Positions 10,105-21,185 of a DNA stretch of 64,000 nt are shown in pieces. The notes beneath the pieces are model-generated. The model was not told where the DNA came from and made no database searches. It was given only the letters and a program-made list of their open reading frames with translations. Source of the DNA: Carposina sasakii (taxonomy: Eukaryota; Arthropoda; Insecta; Lepidoptera; Carposinidae); NCBI GenBank assembly GCA_014607495.2, contig CP053154.1:620001-684000 (forward strand), in the 5' to 3' direction. Positions within the stretch are counted from its first letter, which is position 1; every line of letters starts with the position of its first letter. The translations under genes were made by a program, and so were the position numbers.

Positions 10105-13036
10105 ATGGAGAGTTTACTTTGTTTTATAATATTAATAGGATCAGTCGCGGAAATAACAATGAATACGGCAATAGAACCATCTCCAGAAGAAGCAGGATCA
10201 GAATCACAGTCAATTCAGCCTCGATCATCGAATGATGAGATTGACAGACAATCAAATACGGTCTGTAAAACCGTATTAAAAGAAGCTGATCTTCATAGTG
10301 CCCATTGCAAGGCAGGTAATTATCAAAACTCTCAGTTGATGACTGAGTGTCCTGTGATAGATACTGCCAAAACTGGGCTTATGAAGGTGGGCAGTGGGCA
10401 TGCTCTGTTCCTAAAAGTGGGCAGGCTGTTACTAAAAGAGGATTACATAGAGTATTTCTAAAGCTGAATAGGACCAATTTTTAATTTCTTGATAGTAAAT
10501 GTTATAATTTTCAGAAACCTGTTCAAACGGATTTGAATCCGAGAACCAGCGTATAACAGCACTGGTTCCGTGTAAACCCAGATTAACGTATGTTCAACTT
10601 CCTTCAGAATCAGACATAGAACAAGTAAGTTTTAAAATTGAACCCATAATGGCTGTTGCTCGCGTAGACTACAGACAACGAGTACTTACCTATACAACAG
10701 ACATAATGTTAACTTACTTTTGTTCATATTTCGGGTTATAATAATCGAATTTTGATAAAACATACGCCAGTTTTTGAGTTAGGCCTCGTACTGGAAAATA
10801 ATGATTTGTTTGGTAGTTTTTATGTGATGCGTGAACAAATGACAAAGAATCTAAATGGTGTATAATTATTATAATAATAATATTATTATTGTATCTCTTT
10901 CTAAATTCTCGGGACCACAGAGTCCCGGTTCTTTGAGAGGCGTGCATCGGGCCGTAGCCAAGATGTAGAGGCCCTTTTAGAGAACTTCAATATGGCGTGG
11001 GATACACATGGCAAATATCATTACCGAGCGCACAATATGATACACCCGGTGATGGTCCCCCGATGTGCAAGACTATTGGAGTGTAGATCTTTGTCATGCG
11101 ATGGAAAACAAAGTCAAGAGGCTATTAGGCTGAATTTTGGGTGGGGTTGGATAATCGGACTAATGAAGGAGACTACGCCTGCCATTACAACCAAGTCTCA
11201 TAATTGTTTGGTAATAGGCGGTGACTCGCCAACTCATTTCATGGTCCTCTAAAACGGCCGCACGCACGGAGCGACAAAGGGGGTAACATTTGGTGAGCGG
11301 CTAAGATCGAGGGGTGCCCCTGGACTAAACCGAAGCCAAATTGCCACTTACGGACGGATACGTCCACTCTCGAGCTGTCAAGCTCTCGCGACTCCACTCT
11401 GCCCGGCCGGCGAAGGCAAGGCAGAGGTGGGGAACTATTCCTCGTCAGACCCTACTCCGGCGCCAACAGGAACAGGGTCTTTCCCCGGGAGCACTTCAGG
11501 TCCATGGGAACGCTACCTCCCAACAGCTCGCCACAAGCTGCCCTGCGGGCATAATATTATTATTATTATTATGTTTTATTATTTCCAGATGTATCCACCT
11601 GGAGTATTTTTACAGTTATGCGACGGATATTGTAACACGAAACAAAAATGCTTTGCTGAAAAATCCAGTAAAACCAGAGTACCGGCAAGTATATGACATT
11701 ATGTATAATAATATGTCGAAGGAATATTGTAAAACACGCTGTATTACAAAATGGCTAGGCATTTTGAATAGTACGGGTTTTGATGCGAGACAATTTGGCT
11801 TCTATTAAGAAGGTTAGGTTATGTTAGAACAGTTAAAATAACAACGCACGAGCCGAGCGAACGAAGCGAGCGTGACGCGGCAGCAACCGGAGAAGTGCTA
11901 AAAGTGCTTTTTCTTTTATATTATTCAAAATGCCTAGCAGTTTTGTAATACGACGTGTTCTACAATACGCCTTCGACATATACAGAAACTCTGGCGATCT
12001 TTCAGCAACTCGTCAATAACAATAATTTATATCTGTGACCGGTATGCTCATGCAGTTCTGGCTACCTATAAAAATAACTTTTCAATTCTGTTATCGCTTT
12101 TTAATTTGGGTCTCTTTAATTTTTGATGCAGTGATTGTTTTGGGAGTGTGCGTAGGTAATGCATGTAGAGATGACGGATAATAGGGATGAATGGAAGAAA
12201 AGAACATATTGCGCCGACCCCAAATAAATGGGAACAGGGCAGGAAGATGATACTCGACACTGGTTTTTCATCGCGACTGTACGATATATGTGGGGTAAGC
12301 AAGAATCTTTCGATAGTCCGTAACGCTATCGTCCATCAAATTGTCATATCTCATTTAGATTTTCCTTGCGAGTAGATAGCGTTACGCCGCGTGAAAGGGT
12401 TGGGTTGTTAGCTTCGAGGATCAGAGTAGGGTAGAGCTGTGTCGAGTTGGAGGTATGAAAACACCAGTTGCAGGAAATGCAGTTACGGCCAAATCCTGCC
12501 AAATTTATAAGTATTCCAGCAGGGCTTCACTAGAATGCTGCATCTCCTTCCGTGCATGTCGAAAGAGTCGACTAAGGAACTCGAGCATCCTCTCAGACGT
12601 TGATCATTTTTATCTGTCCCCGCTCTGCTCAACGTGACCGTGGGATGTCCTGAATGACCTTGTAGTACCCAGCTCCGCCCCTTATTACCTAACTGGAAAA
12701 AGCAAAGCGATATCGAAAATTGTACAAAAATCGCTGATTGCTTCTCAAATTCGTATTACGTAAAATGAATTTCAAATGAACTTTGACATTTCAAGGCGAA
12801 TATTGTACAATTTTCGCTATCGCTTTGTTTCGGCTTTGCTATTGCTTTTACGTAATCAGGGGGCCGGGAACTCATCCGAGTGTTGTAATGTAAATATGTT
12901 TAATGATTCCATGTTTCAGGCTGAAGTATACAACAACGTCACAACTGAAGTTAAATGTATTTACATAGAAATGGAGGAGCATGTGAGTTGCGGATGTTAT
13001 GCAACACATTATAGTAGTATGTGCAACATCCCTTAG
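10105..13036 (+). CDS. PVF-C, secreted PDGF/VEGF-like protein with a GC-AG intron (4 exons)
   Basis: Predicted exons are 10105-10315, 10515-10624, 11589-11684 and 12920-13036; phases 1, 0 and 0; 177 codons plus TAG. Exon 1 gives a signal peptide starting MESLLCFIILIGSVAE, a long polar acidic spacer, and a cysteine pair CKTVLKEADLHSAHC (C-x13-C). Exon 2 gives ETCSNGFESE and the first knot cysteine (LVPC). Exon 3 gives PPGVFLQLCDGYCNTKQKC, the shortest knot loop in the cluster. Exon 4 gives C...MEEHVSCGC and a tail with one cysteine. Exon 1 resembles that of PVF-G, so they form a subtype with F. The intron 3 donor reads G|GCAAGT, a recognised minor donor type; no GT donor in frame fits. The VEGF inter-chain cysteines are replaced by G and Y. 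Intron 2 holds a long repeat and intron 3 SINE and LINE tails. AATAAA follows the stop by 52 nt. Confidence 0.83.
10910..11545 (+). repeat. Dispersed repeat R3, internally deleted copy in PVF-C intron 2
   Basis: It shares long blocks with the inverted copy at 20385-21185: 'tttgagaggcgtgcat', 'ccaagatgtagaggccctt', 'ccattacaaccaagtctcat', 'ggggtgcccctggact' and 'gactccactctgcccggc'. The copy here is shorter in the middle. A 155-codon open frame at 11341-11808 crosses both this repeat and exon 3 and is not a gene. I could not assign the element to a class. Confidence 0.65.
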
Positions 13037-13087
13037 TCTACGATTTCGTCTATAGTAGTAAACATAAATTATACTTTATGGGAAAAC

Positions 13088-13093
13088 AATAAA
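13088..13093 (+). terminator. Poly(A) signal of PVF-C
   Basis: A canonical AATAAA lies 52 nt after the PVF-C stop codon, followed by a T/G-rich stretch ('tttctatgtttgtctt'), the usual cleavage-site context. Confidence 0.65.
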
Positions 13094-13214
13094 CACTGAT
13101 ATTTTCTATGTTTGTCTTACAAGGGGATGGGGAAATAGACCCGAGATATAAAGAATAAAATTAGTTCAGGATGGATGAAATGGCGACAGGTCACGGGAGT
13201 TACGTACGATGCCC

Positions 13215-13655
13215 GGATGCCGTTAAAGCAAGACCGTAATTCGACCTGTCGTCTTGTATGGATCTGAATGCTGGGCCGTAAAGAAGAAGGATGAAAATTG
13301 ACTGCATGTAAGCGAGATGAGAATGTTGAGATGGATATGTGCAGTCACAAGAATAGATAAAATAAGTAATGAGTATATAAGAGGAAGTCTGAAAGTTGCG
13401 CCGATCACGAAGTAATCGTCTGTTTGGTACGGACATGTAAAGCGACGGGATGAAAGGCATATTTTACAAAGAGCGTTGTGCATGAATGTGGATGGATATA
13501 AAGGAAGAGGTAGACCAAAGAAATGTTGGATGGACTGTGTGAGAGAGGATATGCGTGTACTGGAAGTGAGCAATGAGATAACGGATAATAGGGATGAATG
13601 GAAGAAAAGTACATATTGCGCCGACCCCAAATAAATGGGAACAGGGCAGGAAGAT
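13215..13655 (+). mobile_element. LINE reverse-transcriptase C-terminal fragment
   Basis: The + strand translation gives VLYGSECWAVKKK, then HVSEMRMLRW, NEYIRGSLKVAP, GHVKRRDERH and GRGRPKKCWMDCVREDM, with an in-frame stop. This is the C-terminal part of a LINE reverse transcriptase. Its last 85 bases ('acggataatagggatgaatg' onwards) are repeated at 12170-12252 in PVF-C intron 3. Confidence 0.75.
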
Positions 13656-13923
13656 AATGATGAGTTAAGTTTAGCTTACGGTGGCCCTGGCGAAAAGCCA
13701 CCAACCCAAGCCCGATAACCCCCTCCCCTCCCACCAGCATTGTAAAACCGTGGGAAATTTGTAAAAGGATACTTAAAACAATTAGATTAATCAACAATAA
13801 AAAAATTGTGTTAGAAATTTTGTTTAATTTCATGATTTTAATATCTAATTAAGGTGAATTAATATTTGCTAGTTTAGAATTAGGCCCTGATGAGCGAAAC
13901 CATAGTGAATATGATGATGATGA

Positions 13924-14150
13924 TGATCTCTGACCGTATTTCGGCAAAGGCGACCAATCTCCACAGAGATTGGCCAGGTACGCAGGAGATATTATAGTGC
14001 ACAAGTGTGTGCGCAAACACAGACGCACTCTCTATTCCGTTATTCTCATAGTCCGATGGGACGGAAAGCTGACATGACCGGAGAGAGATCAGGCACAGGA
14101 CTAACGGTTTTTCGTGCTTTCCGAGGCACGAGCTAAGTGACAATTTTGCA
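13924..14150 (-). mobile_element. R2 SINE body, head-truncated
   Basis: About 220 bp nearly identical to 33168-33393 and to 5466-5684 (opposite strand). Diagnostic blocks include 'gcacaagtgtgtgcgcaaac' and 'ccgaggcacgagctaagtga'. The tRNA-like head that continues the 33168-33493 copy is missing here. On the - strand orientation the SINE reads head to body. Confidence 0.7.
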
Positions 14151-14543
14151 ACATTAAAATCAATCTAAATTACAATTTATATTTCTTATAACAATAGTCA
14201 GAATAAAGGTAGATTTTTCCAATGATCATATAGCCTATCTGAAGGAGAAAGTTGATGTCTCTATTTTGATCAAGTTAAGAGAAAAACAGCATCCTTTATC
14301 TTTTAGATCTAGGTATCTTTCATGACCGTTGGAAATATTCAGCAAAAGATGTAAGAGCCAGCAGCCACCCGCGATTTCATCCACACGTTCCTACTTATGT
14401 AAACCTACCTCTACCCTACCTACCTTCTCTATCCTACTCTATTCTACCTCCCTCTTGAACCACTCTATCTATTAAAAACAACCGTATCAAAATATATCGC
14501 CAAAATATTATGACGCCCTCCGTCCAGATTGACCGTAGTGACC

Positions 14544-14796
14544 CCCAAGTAGCACTAGAGGCTGTATAGCAACTGAATATTGGACTACAATTACCCAGTG
14601 GTATAAGAAAGCTGCATAAAAGCTGATTCCGAGCTTATTCAGCCCTTAGACCACTTTAATGGGCACAAATTATTCAGCTCTAATGTCTCATAAGCTGCTT
14701 AAGACCATGAGTGTATTCTTATATGAGTCTTAATACGCCCAAAGCTGTGTGTAGATCTAAAAGTGAGTATTTATTCAGCTATCTGTGCTACTTGGG
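14544..14796. mobile_element. Short inverted-repeat element (MITE-like)
   Basis: The termini are CCCAAGTAGCAC and its exact reverse complement GTGCTACTTGGG. Imperfect pairing continues inside through 'gct..tagc..ctgaata'. It has no coding capacity. A clear target-site duplication was not seen. It sits between PVF-C and PVF-D; the rest of 13037-15242 holds no recognisable host exon. Confidence 0.6.
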
Positions 14797-15242
14797 CTGG
14801 ATGGCAAAAACGGGAGATCGAACCATGTGGCGTACTTTGGGCGAGGCCTACGTCCAGCAGTAAACTGCAATGGGCTGACGACGTATAAAAATAAGGTTGC
14901 ATAGTTTTAAAGATACAAGCACATACATAGGGATAGACAGACATCGGGACGAGTTATAATAGGTAATACGCAGTGATGCACAACATAACACATATTATAA
15001 AAAATATTGCCATATTTCACACTTGGCTCGTACCAAAATTGATCGATTTATGTACCAGTTACAACAAAATGTATCAAATAATTTAAAGTGAATAAATCAA
15101 TTCTCTCATGAAATCAAATTGAACATACCTACTTAGGTATTTGACTATCGATAAACTGTAATGTAGTCCACATTTCATAATCTCACCTACAGTTAACAGT
15201 GATTCTTTCAATAACTTTTCGTGCTTTTTCAGTGTTTCTAAG

Positions 15243-18200
15243 ATGAAAGAAGGAATAAAAGTATTAATCTGGTTTTCCATACTGATGGTGATTTACTCAC
15301 AAAACGTATCGTACTATTTTCCATATGTTTTACAAACGAATGTAAAAATTACCAAGACATGCTCCGTTAGATCTAAATTATCCTCATATTGTGTATCAGT
15401 ACTAAGTATGTAGAAAAACTTATTTTAATTTAATTTACATTTTAAAGTATAATTGGGTGCGACTTACCAATTTTACATAAATACCTATGAAACCTCGGGT
15501 GCTTTCCTAGAAATAGGGTAACCAGAGCTGCATGATCATAAGGAATCACGCAGTTATGTTTAGCATTCTTCTTCAGCCTATTACAGTCCACTTAGACTGG
15601 ACGTACAAGGTAGGCCTCCCCCAAGGCTACTGCCACCCTTAATCGCCTCGTACGATACCCACGGGCAGGGGTGGTACAAACTCTACTCTGCCGGCACCAC
15701 GCATAGCGGGGACAGAATAGATGTATATGATCAGTGTCAAGTTGATAGGCTTATCGCGTACTCATGGTGAACCCTGCACCCGTAACTTTTAAACGTCAAA
15801 TTCACAGAGCTATTAATAACTAGTTAACTAAGTGTATGTACTTTGCATGTAAAAAAATTGACTTGGGAATTAGAATAGACACTCGTTCTCGAGCCAGGTC
15901 TGAATGAATTAGGGCTGATAGAAGTGGTTTGCAATACCTTTTTACCACCACGTAGAAACACTTGCCTTGTCTAGTTATAACTTAGCTTTGTGGATGTGTC
16001 GCGTAAATGTGAGATATCTCGCTCTCACCAAAGTCATGCTACGGGCGCTGTTATTTAACAGACGAGGCTTTTATGCTGCTAGCTTGTAATACCTATTTAG
16101 AATGAATCGGAAACATTTTGAAATGGATTCGTTACCGCGGTAGGTAGATTGTGCCCGAAAGCGGCGGTTGGTTCACCCCTTACCACTAAGGCTAACTGTA
16201 AAATAGGTGTATACATAATTTGCACACTTCTGTCCAACCTCTTTGGGGGATAATGGGCGGGACTACATGTATGTAGGTAGGTACCTACCCAATGTACCTA
16301 TAAAAGTTATTTTTTATTTCATTAAGTCAGATAGCCTATCTGAAATTTAATTCTATGTTGTTTTCAGAGCACTGTAATGAAACCTTCAATAGATTACACC
16401 AGACCATTTTAAGGGAAGCCCGCTGTTTATTTCCCGTAGAAACTGTCATTCGCCTTCCCAAAGGGTCATTGGGCGAAACGGTAAGAATATGCTGCATCAT
16501 TACATAATCTAATCGGCCTGTGTCACTCCACTGCGGGACCTAGGCTTAACCCAGGGCACGCCACAAGGCTACTCTGATAGATGGGATTTTGCCCATAGTC
16601 ACCACGCTGGACAGGTGGATTGGTGACCACAGTGTGATCGGACTATGTTGGCAATGACACTTCACTGAAATAGTGTAACAATATTAGTCATGTGGTATGT
16701 CAGACCTAATGTTGGTTTTGCCATAAAGGAGAACTGTCTAGCAGTTCTCCTGGATTTCGTCTTTAGGCGACCTTAACTCTTATTAGCTCCACGTTGGTGG
16801 CTATTAAGCCCCGAATCGCCAACTTATGCCTGACAGACCGTAACAAATCGCACTTTGGGTTGGTGACCGTTGCCAAAGCAAAAGCTTTGCGATTTCTTTT
16901 TTTAGGTTCTTTACTGTACACAAAAAAAAAGCACACACACAAGATACAATATTTTATGAGATAATGTACAAAGGCGAGCTTATCTCTAACCACGCGCGTG
17001 ACTACGACGTGGTTACGTACGTGGTTACGTTACGCATCCGGTGTGCTTCGAGCCTTAAAGAGGGCCGCTGGCAGTCACTGGTATGGCAAAAACGGGAGAT
17101 CGAGCCGTGTGGCGTGCTTTTAGGGAAGCCTACGTCCAGCAGTGGACTGCAATAGGCTGACGACGCTGTATAAGTAAACGTACACATACGCATACAATGT
17201 GCTCGAGGCTTTCATAGGTACTCAGAAGCAAAAAGCCTGTGTTTATCTTAAGCTTGGAATCCCCTTGCCTGCCTGACCATGAAAGTCATCTTTGATTCCC
17301 AGCTGATACCTGATATGATAGTCGTGAAGAGATGCACCGGGCTTTGTCGCAGATATCAGGATTTACCATGCGCAGCAACCGCTTTTTCTACACGTTATAT
17401 ATATGTAAGTGCCATAATGATATATAGTAGTGATATACAGGGTGTAAAAAGACAACGATGTTTTTTAATACCTCGTATTCTTTGTAAAGTTACGATCATT
17501 TTCTTCTATGGAACTAATCCTGGGAAACGACAAAAAAATTATAACATTTTGACATGGTATCTTTGAAAAAAATGTTTGTTAACCGATTTCAGGTGGATCG
17601 ATGTAAAAAAATGATAATATTAATGTAACATTGGACCTCAATATCTTGGAAACCCGTGATTTCCAAGGGGTGCTTGCATAGAAAGAAATGATCGTGATGT
17701 TACAAAGAATACAAGGTATTAAAAGAACACAAAGTTGTCTTTTTACACCCAGTATAGGCATAAGATGAAGCAAAAGAGGTGTGTAAGGACCGTAGCAAGT
17801 GGAGATTCGTGATCTATGCCTACTCCATCGGAAAAGAGGCGTGATTTTTATGTATGTATGTATGTATGATATAATGGATTCTGCCACATTAGACACGATT
17901 CTATACTGGTGCGAGGCTGTGTTAGAATACATCAGCAGCATCACCTTCCGTGCATTTTACAAGAGTCGGCTAGGGAACTCGGGCATTCTCTGAGGCTAGC
18001 AACTTGTCGCTGATCTTTAACATCTGACCCCGTTCTCCTTTATGATGCCGCAGTTCTGGCTACCCCATTTCGGGAATACTGCCATGTCTATAATGTACTA
18101 ATATATTTATTAGAACAAAAAGAAAGAATCAGACATGTTTCGGCAAAATATGTGGCATGTAAATCACACTATAATATAAAAGGCGCAAGTTTGTGAGCGT

Positions 18201-18555
18201 GTGTGTTTGTTACTTCTTTACGTCTAAACGGATGGAGCGATTTTAATAAAATTTGCTATGGAGTTAGCTGACACCCTGGGTTAACACATAGGCTACTTTT
18301 TATCTCGACATTTTTCGACATTTTTTTCCGAGTTATTTCGACATTTAGCTAGTATACCTACTTATAATTTATTCAAAAACCTCACAAAATATTACGACAA
18401 CGAACGAAACCATGTTATAAGTGGACGCCTATAATGGATTTTTTTTGCGACAGGTATATGTGCACAGCGCAACGACAAACACGACCACGTGCAAATCATT
18501 CACCGTGATAGAGCACACACATTGCGAGTGTCCTAACAAGTTCACCCAACAATAA
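15243..18555 (+). CDS. PVF-D, secreted PDGF/VEGF-like cystine-knot protein (4 exons)
   Basis: Predicted exons are 15243-15405, 16368-16480, 17303-17404 and 18454-18555, all GT-AG, phases 1, 0 and 0; 159 codons plus TAA. Exon 1 gives a signal peptide (MKEGIKVLIWFSILMVIYSQ) and the pair CSVRSKLSSYC (C-x9-C). Exon 2 gives HCNETFNRLHQT, then EARCLFPVETVIRLPKG, the closest match here to the VEGF 'YCHPIETLV' strand. Exon 3 gives MIVVKRCTGLCRRYQDLPCA. Exon 4 gives C...VIEHTHCECP, with CEC as in vertebrate VEGF-A, and a very short tail. M and L replace the inter-chain cysteines. NET and NTT are possible glycosylation sites. Intron 1 holds an RTE tail (15565-15715) and the repeat at 15780-16080; intron 2 holds a LINE tail and the repeat at 16685-16990; intron 3 holds a fold-back MITE. 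It is the last gene of the + strand arm. Confidence 0.85.
15780..16080 (+). repeat. Dispersed repeat R4 in PVF-D intron 1
   Basis: An inverted copy lies at about 28680-28975. Shared blocks include 'actcgttctcgagccagg', 'ccctaattca' (inverted) and 'cttgccttgtctagttata'. The class is unknown. Confidence 0.6.
16685..16990 (-). repeat. Dispersed repeat R5 in PVF-D intron 2
   Basis: The inverted copy at 45360-45600 shares 'aaaaccaacattaggtctga', 'aatagccaccaacgtgg' and 'gcgatttgttacggtctgtc'. On the - strand it ends in a TTTATTGTACA-like SINE/LINE tail and 'agataagctcgcctttgtac'. It matches the tail type seen at 7660-7765 and 50610-50700. Confidence 0.6.
17437..17753. mobile_element. Fold-back MITE in PVF-D intron 3
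   Basis: It runs from ACAGGGTGTAAAAAGACAAC to the near-complement GTTGTCTTTTTACACCCAGT. Inner arms ('aatacctcgtattctttgta' and 'tacaaagaatacaaggtatt') also pair. It has no coding capacity and begins 32 nt after the exon 3 splice donor. Confidence 0.75.
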
Positions 18556-19654
18556 GCTGCTGATTAGGAGCCGACACCCTGGTAACATCTCAACCACTGA
18601 ATTTCCGTAAATCCCGTAAACAAGCACTCCCATGTAGCAAAATAGCGATTGCTAAAATTGTACAATATTCGCCTGTTACTTAATACGATTTTGTCTAGCA
18701 ATCGGCGAAAATCTATCTGATAGTACTGTAAGCTTCCAGTGCAGTGTCAACTAAGTTAATCGTACGAAAGGCCATTTTCCTATTTTTTCAATTCCTAATT
18801 TTGAAATTTTGTATGAAAACAATGGAAGTTTAACCTGCATTATTAAAAAAATCTCCCGAGATCGGTTCATGAAATTGGCTGTATAAGTAATTTAACTTTC
18901 CCTTGTAATTTTTAATAAATCAGTCGAACTTAGCTGTTAGTCTACCTACGGCATATACCTACATCAGACAGGTTGTTTACTGGCCGAAGTCGCGGGAGTC
19001 AGCTGGTATTTAACATGTATTTATATGTAGAAAATGTATTTTTTTACATTTAGCTAGTCAAACATTTAACAAATTACGGTTAAAGTAACCTTTCACATAA
19101 GTTGGTCTACCTACTAGAATCCGTTTCACCAAATAATTCATTTGAACGATGTCATATTCTTTATTCTACACACACAATATTAACAATCATACTTAGTTAA
19201 AGTTAAGTAAAATAAAAGGATAGGTAATAATCACGATAACAAAAATATTTATTTAATAAGGCGGCTACTAGGAGTCTAGGAACGTGTCAGGTACGTAGCG
19301 TTATACTCGTATGTACATACGAAAATCTGCAAGTGAAATGCAGCCTTATGCATTTCATTTAGAGGGTTTACAGTACTAATGTTTGGCCAAAAAACTTTTC
19401 CCAAAATATCGCATCGCAAACTATTTTACGCAAATTTTCAATTGGCAAAAAAACGTAACTATTGTTTGGCAATATTTCATTTAACCAAATATTATTTAAT
19501 CAAGTAATCCATTTGGCAAAACATCGCCTTCCCAAAAAAAGCGACAAAAGCTGCCGCGGCACGCTCGCTTCGCTCACTCGGCTCGTGCGTTGTTTGTCAT
19601 ACTCTAACGTAACCTAAGATTTCTGTCGATATAATTAAGAAAGATTTAGCTTAA

Positions 19655-19775
19655 TTTGATTTAATTTTGTTTGATTTAATCTGGTTTGATTGCATTTAAT
19701 TTGTCTTAATTTATTTTTAAATTAATTTGATTTTGTTTGTAATTTGATTTAATTTAGTTTAGTTTTTTAGAATAA
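19655..19775. repeat. Degenerate simple repeat (TTTGATTTAAT)n
   Basis: The strand is composed of drifting copies of an 8-11 bp AT-rich unit such as 'tttgatttaat'. No coding or regulatory content was seen. Confidence 0.6.
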
Positions 19776-20018
19776 AGCAATAAAATGTAATTATCATTTA
19801 CTTAAAATAAATTTAAAACTAAAGATATATGTATAGACCTATTATCATGTTAGACAAATATAAAGATAAATATGTATGTGCTATCAATTTAATAGGATCT
19901 CCTGTCACAGGTTTTTAACTAACTTTAAAAGGATATCCGCAATGTTTTATGTGATGTAACATTTGTCAATAAAGAACTTTGAATTTTTTCGTTTTTTTTT
20001 ATTCTACTCTTTATCTCT

Positions 20019-20291
20019 ACAGGGTGTAACAAAAAGGGTATGTTAAGCGAAAAGCTACGTAAATAGCCCATTGTAGAGAACCTATCCACAAAATTTGATA
20101 CTCGACATTACATGTTTATTTTTCCCGATAGTATGGAGAATTTTTAAATATCTCAGGAATTTTCATACAATCTTGAAAAATAAACATTTCGAGTCTCAAC
20201 TTTTGTATTTTTATTTGGATAGGTTCTCTACAGTGGGCTATTTACGTAGCTTTTCGCTTAATAATATAACACCCTTTTTGTTACATCCTGT
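20019..20291. mobile_element. Hairpin MITE family M2, copy 1
   Basis: It runs from ACAGGGTGTAACAAAAAGGG to the near-complement ending GTTACATCCTGT. The two halves pair over most of the length ('agcgaaaagctacgtaaata' with 'tatttacgtagcttttcgct'). A second copy is at 29017-29283, and a one-ended remnant at 21295-21352. Confidence 0.8.
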
Positions 20292-20384
20292 ATAATAATA
20301 ATAAGCCTATTATATAAAAATGAATCGCAGAATATGGCAGCTTGTGGCGAGCTGTTCGGAGGTAGAACAACCCAACCGTTCCAA

Positions 20385-21185
20385 ATTTTTCTTTTACGGA
20401 ATACCTGAAGTGCTCCCGGGGGAAGACCCTGTTCCTCATCTCCGGCGCCGGAGTGAGGTCTGACGAGGAACAGTTCCCCCACCTTGTTTGTGAGGGCTTG
20501 CCTTCGCCGTAAAGCCGGGCAGAGTGGAGTCGCGAGAGCTATATTTTCAAACAGCTCGAGGGTGGACGTGCCCGTCAGTCAAAAAGTGACAAGTTAAAGG
20601 CTTCGGTTTAAAGTCCAGGGGCACCCCTCAACCGATCTAGCCGCTACAGAACACGAAACAGGTATAAATGGATGTTAATTGCGACTGTGTAAAATCGCTC
20701 CGAAATTGCGATTTGCTTTTGACACGAAACGTTTCATGGGGCCCATGAAATGAGTCGGCGAGTCACCGTCTGCCACCAAACAATTATGAGACTTGGTTGT
20801 AATGGCAGGCGTCCGTTAGTCTCCTTCAATAGCCCAGTTACCCAACCCCACCCAACATTCAGCCACATAGTCATAACATGACCTTTGTTTCCATCGCATG
20901 ACATAGATCTGCACGAGAAATTGTCCAATAGTCTTATTTCGGAACGCGTGCACATAGCGGGGACGTGCATCGCCGCTCGGTGTATCGATACCCCTTCTCT
21001 TGGCCAGTCGCCTTGTGCGGTCGGCGTGCCTCCCGTGCCACCAGGTCCCATCAAATCCAGTAGAAACAATACAAGCATGTGTATCCCACACCATATTAAT
21101 AGTCATTGAATTCTAAAAAGGGCCTCTACATCTTGGCCACGGCCCATTTAGATGCACGCCTCTCAAAGGACCGGGATTGAATCTG
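20385..21185 (-). repeat. Dispersed repeat R3, longer copy
   Basis: This is the inverted counterpart of 10910-11545. On the - strand the open frames 20734-21078 and 20816-21106 overlap each other in two frames, and neither has a recognised domain. I treat both as non-coding repeat. The class of the element is unknown. Confidence 0.6.

Noticed and set aside
11341..11808. 155-codon open frame on +, the longest of the window
   Set aside because: It is a chance run through repeat R3, PVF-C intron 2 and exon 3; the exon is read in a different frame from the PVF motif.
20734..21106. Two overlapping open frames of 96-114 codons on the - strand
   Set aside because: Both lie in repeat R3, overlap in different frames and are broken in the other copy at 10910-11545.
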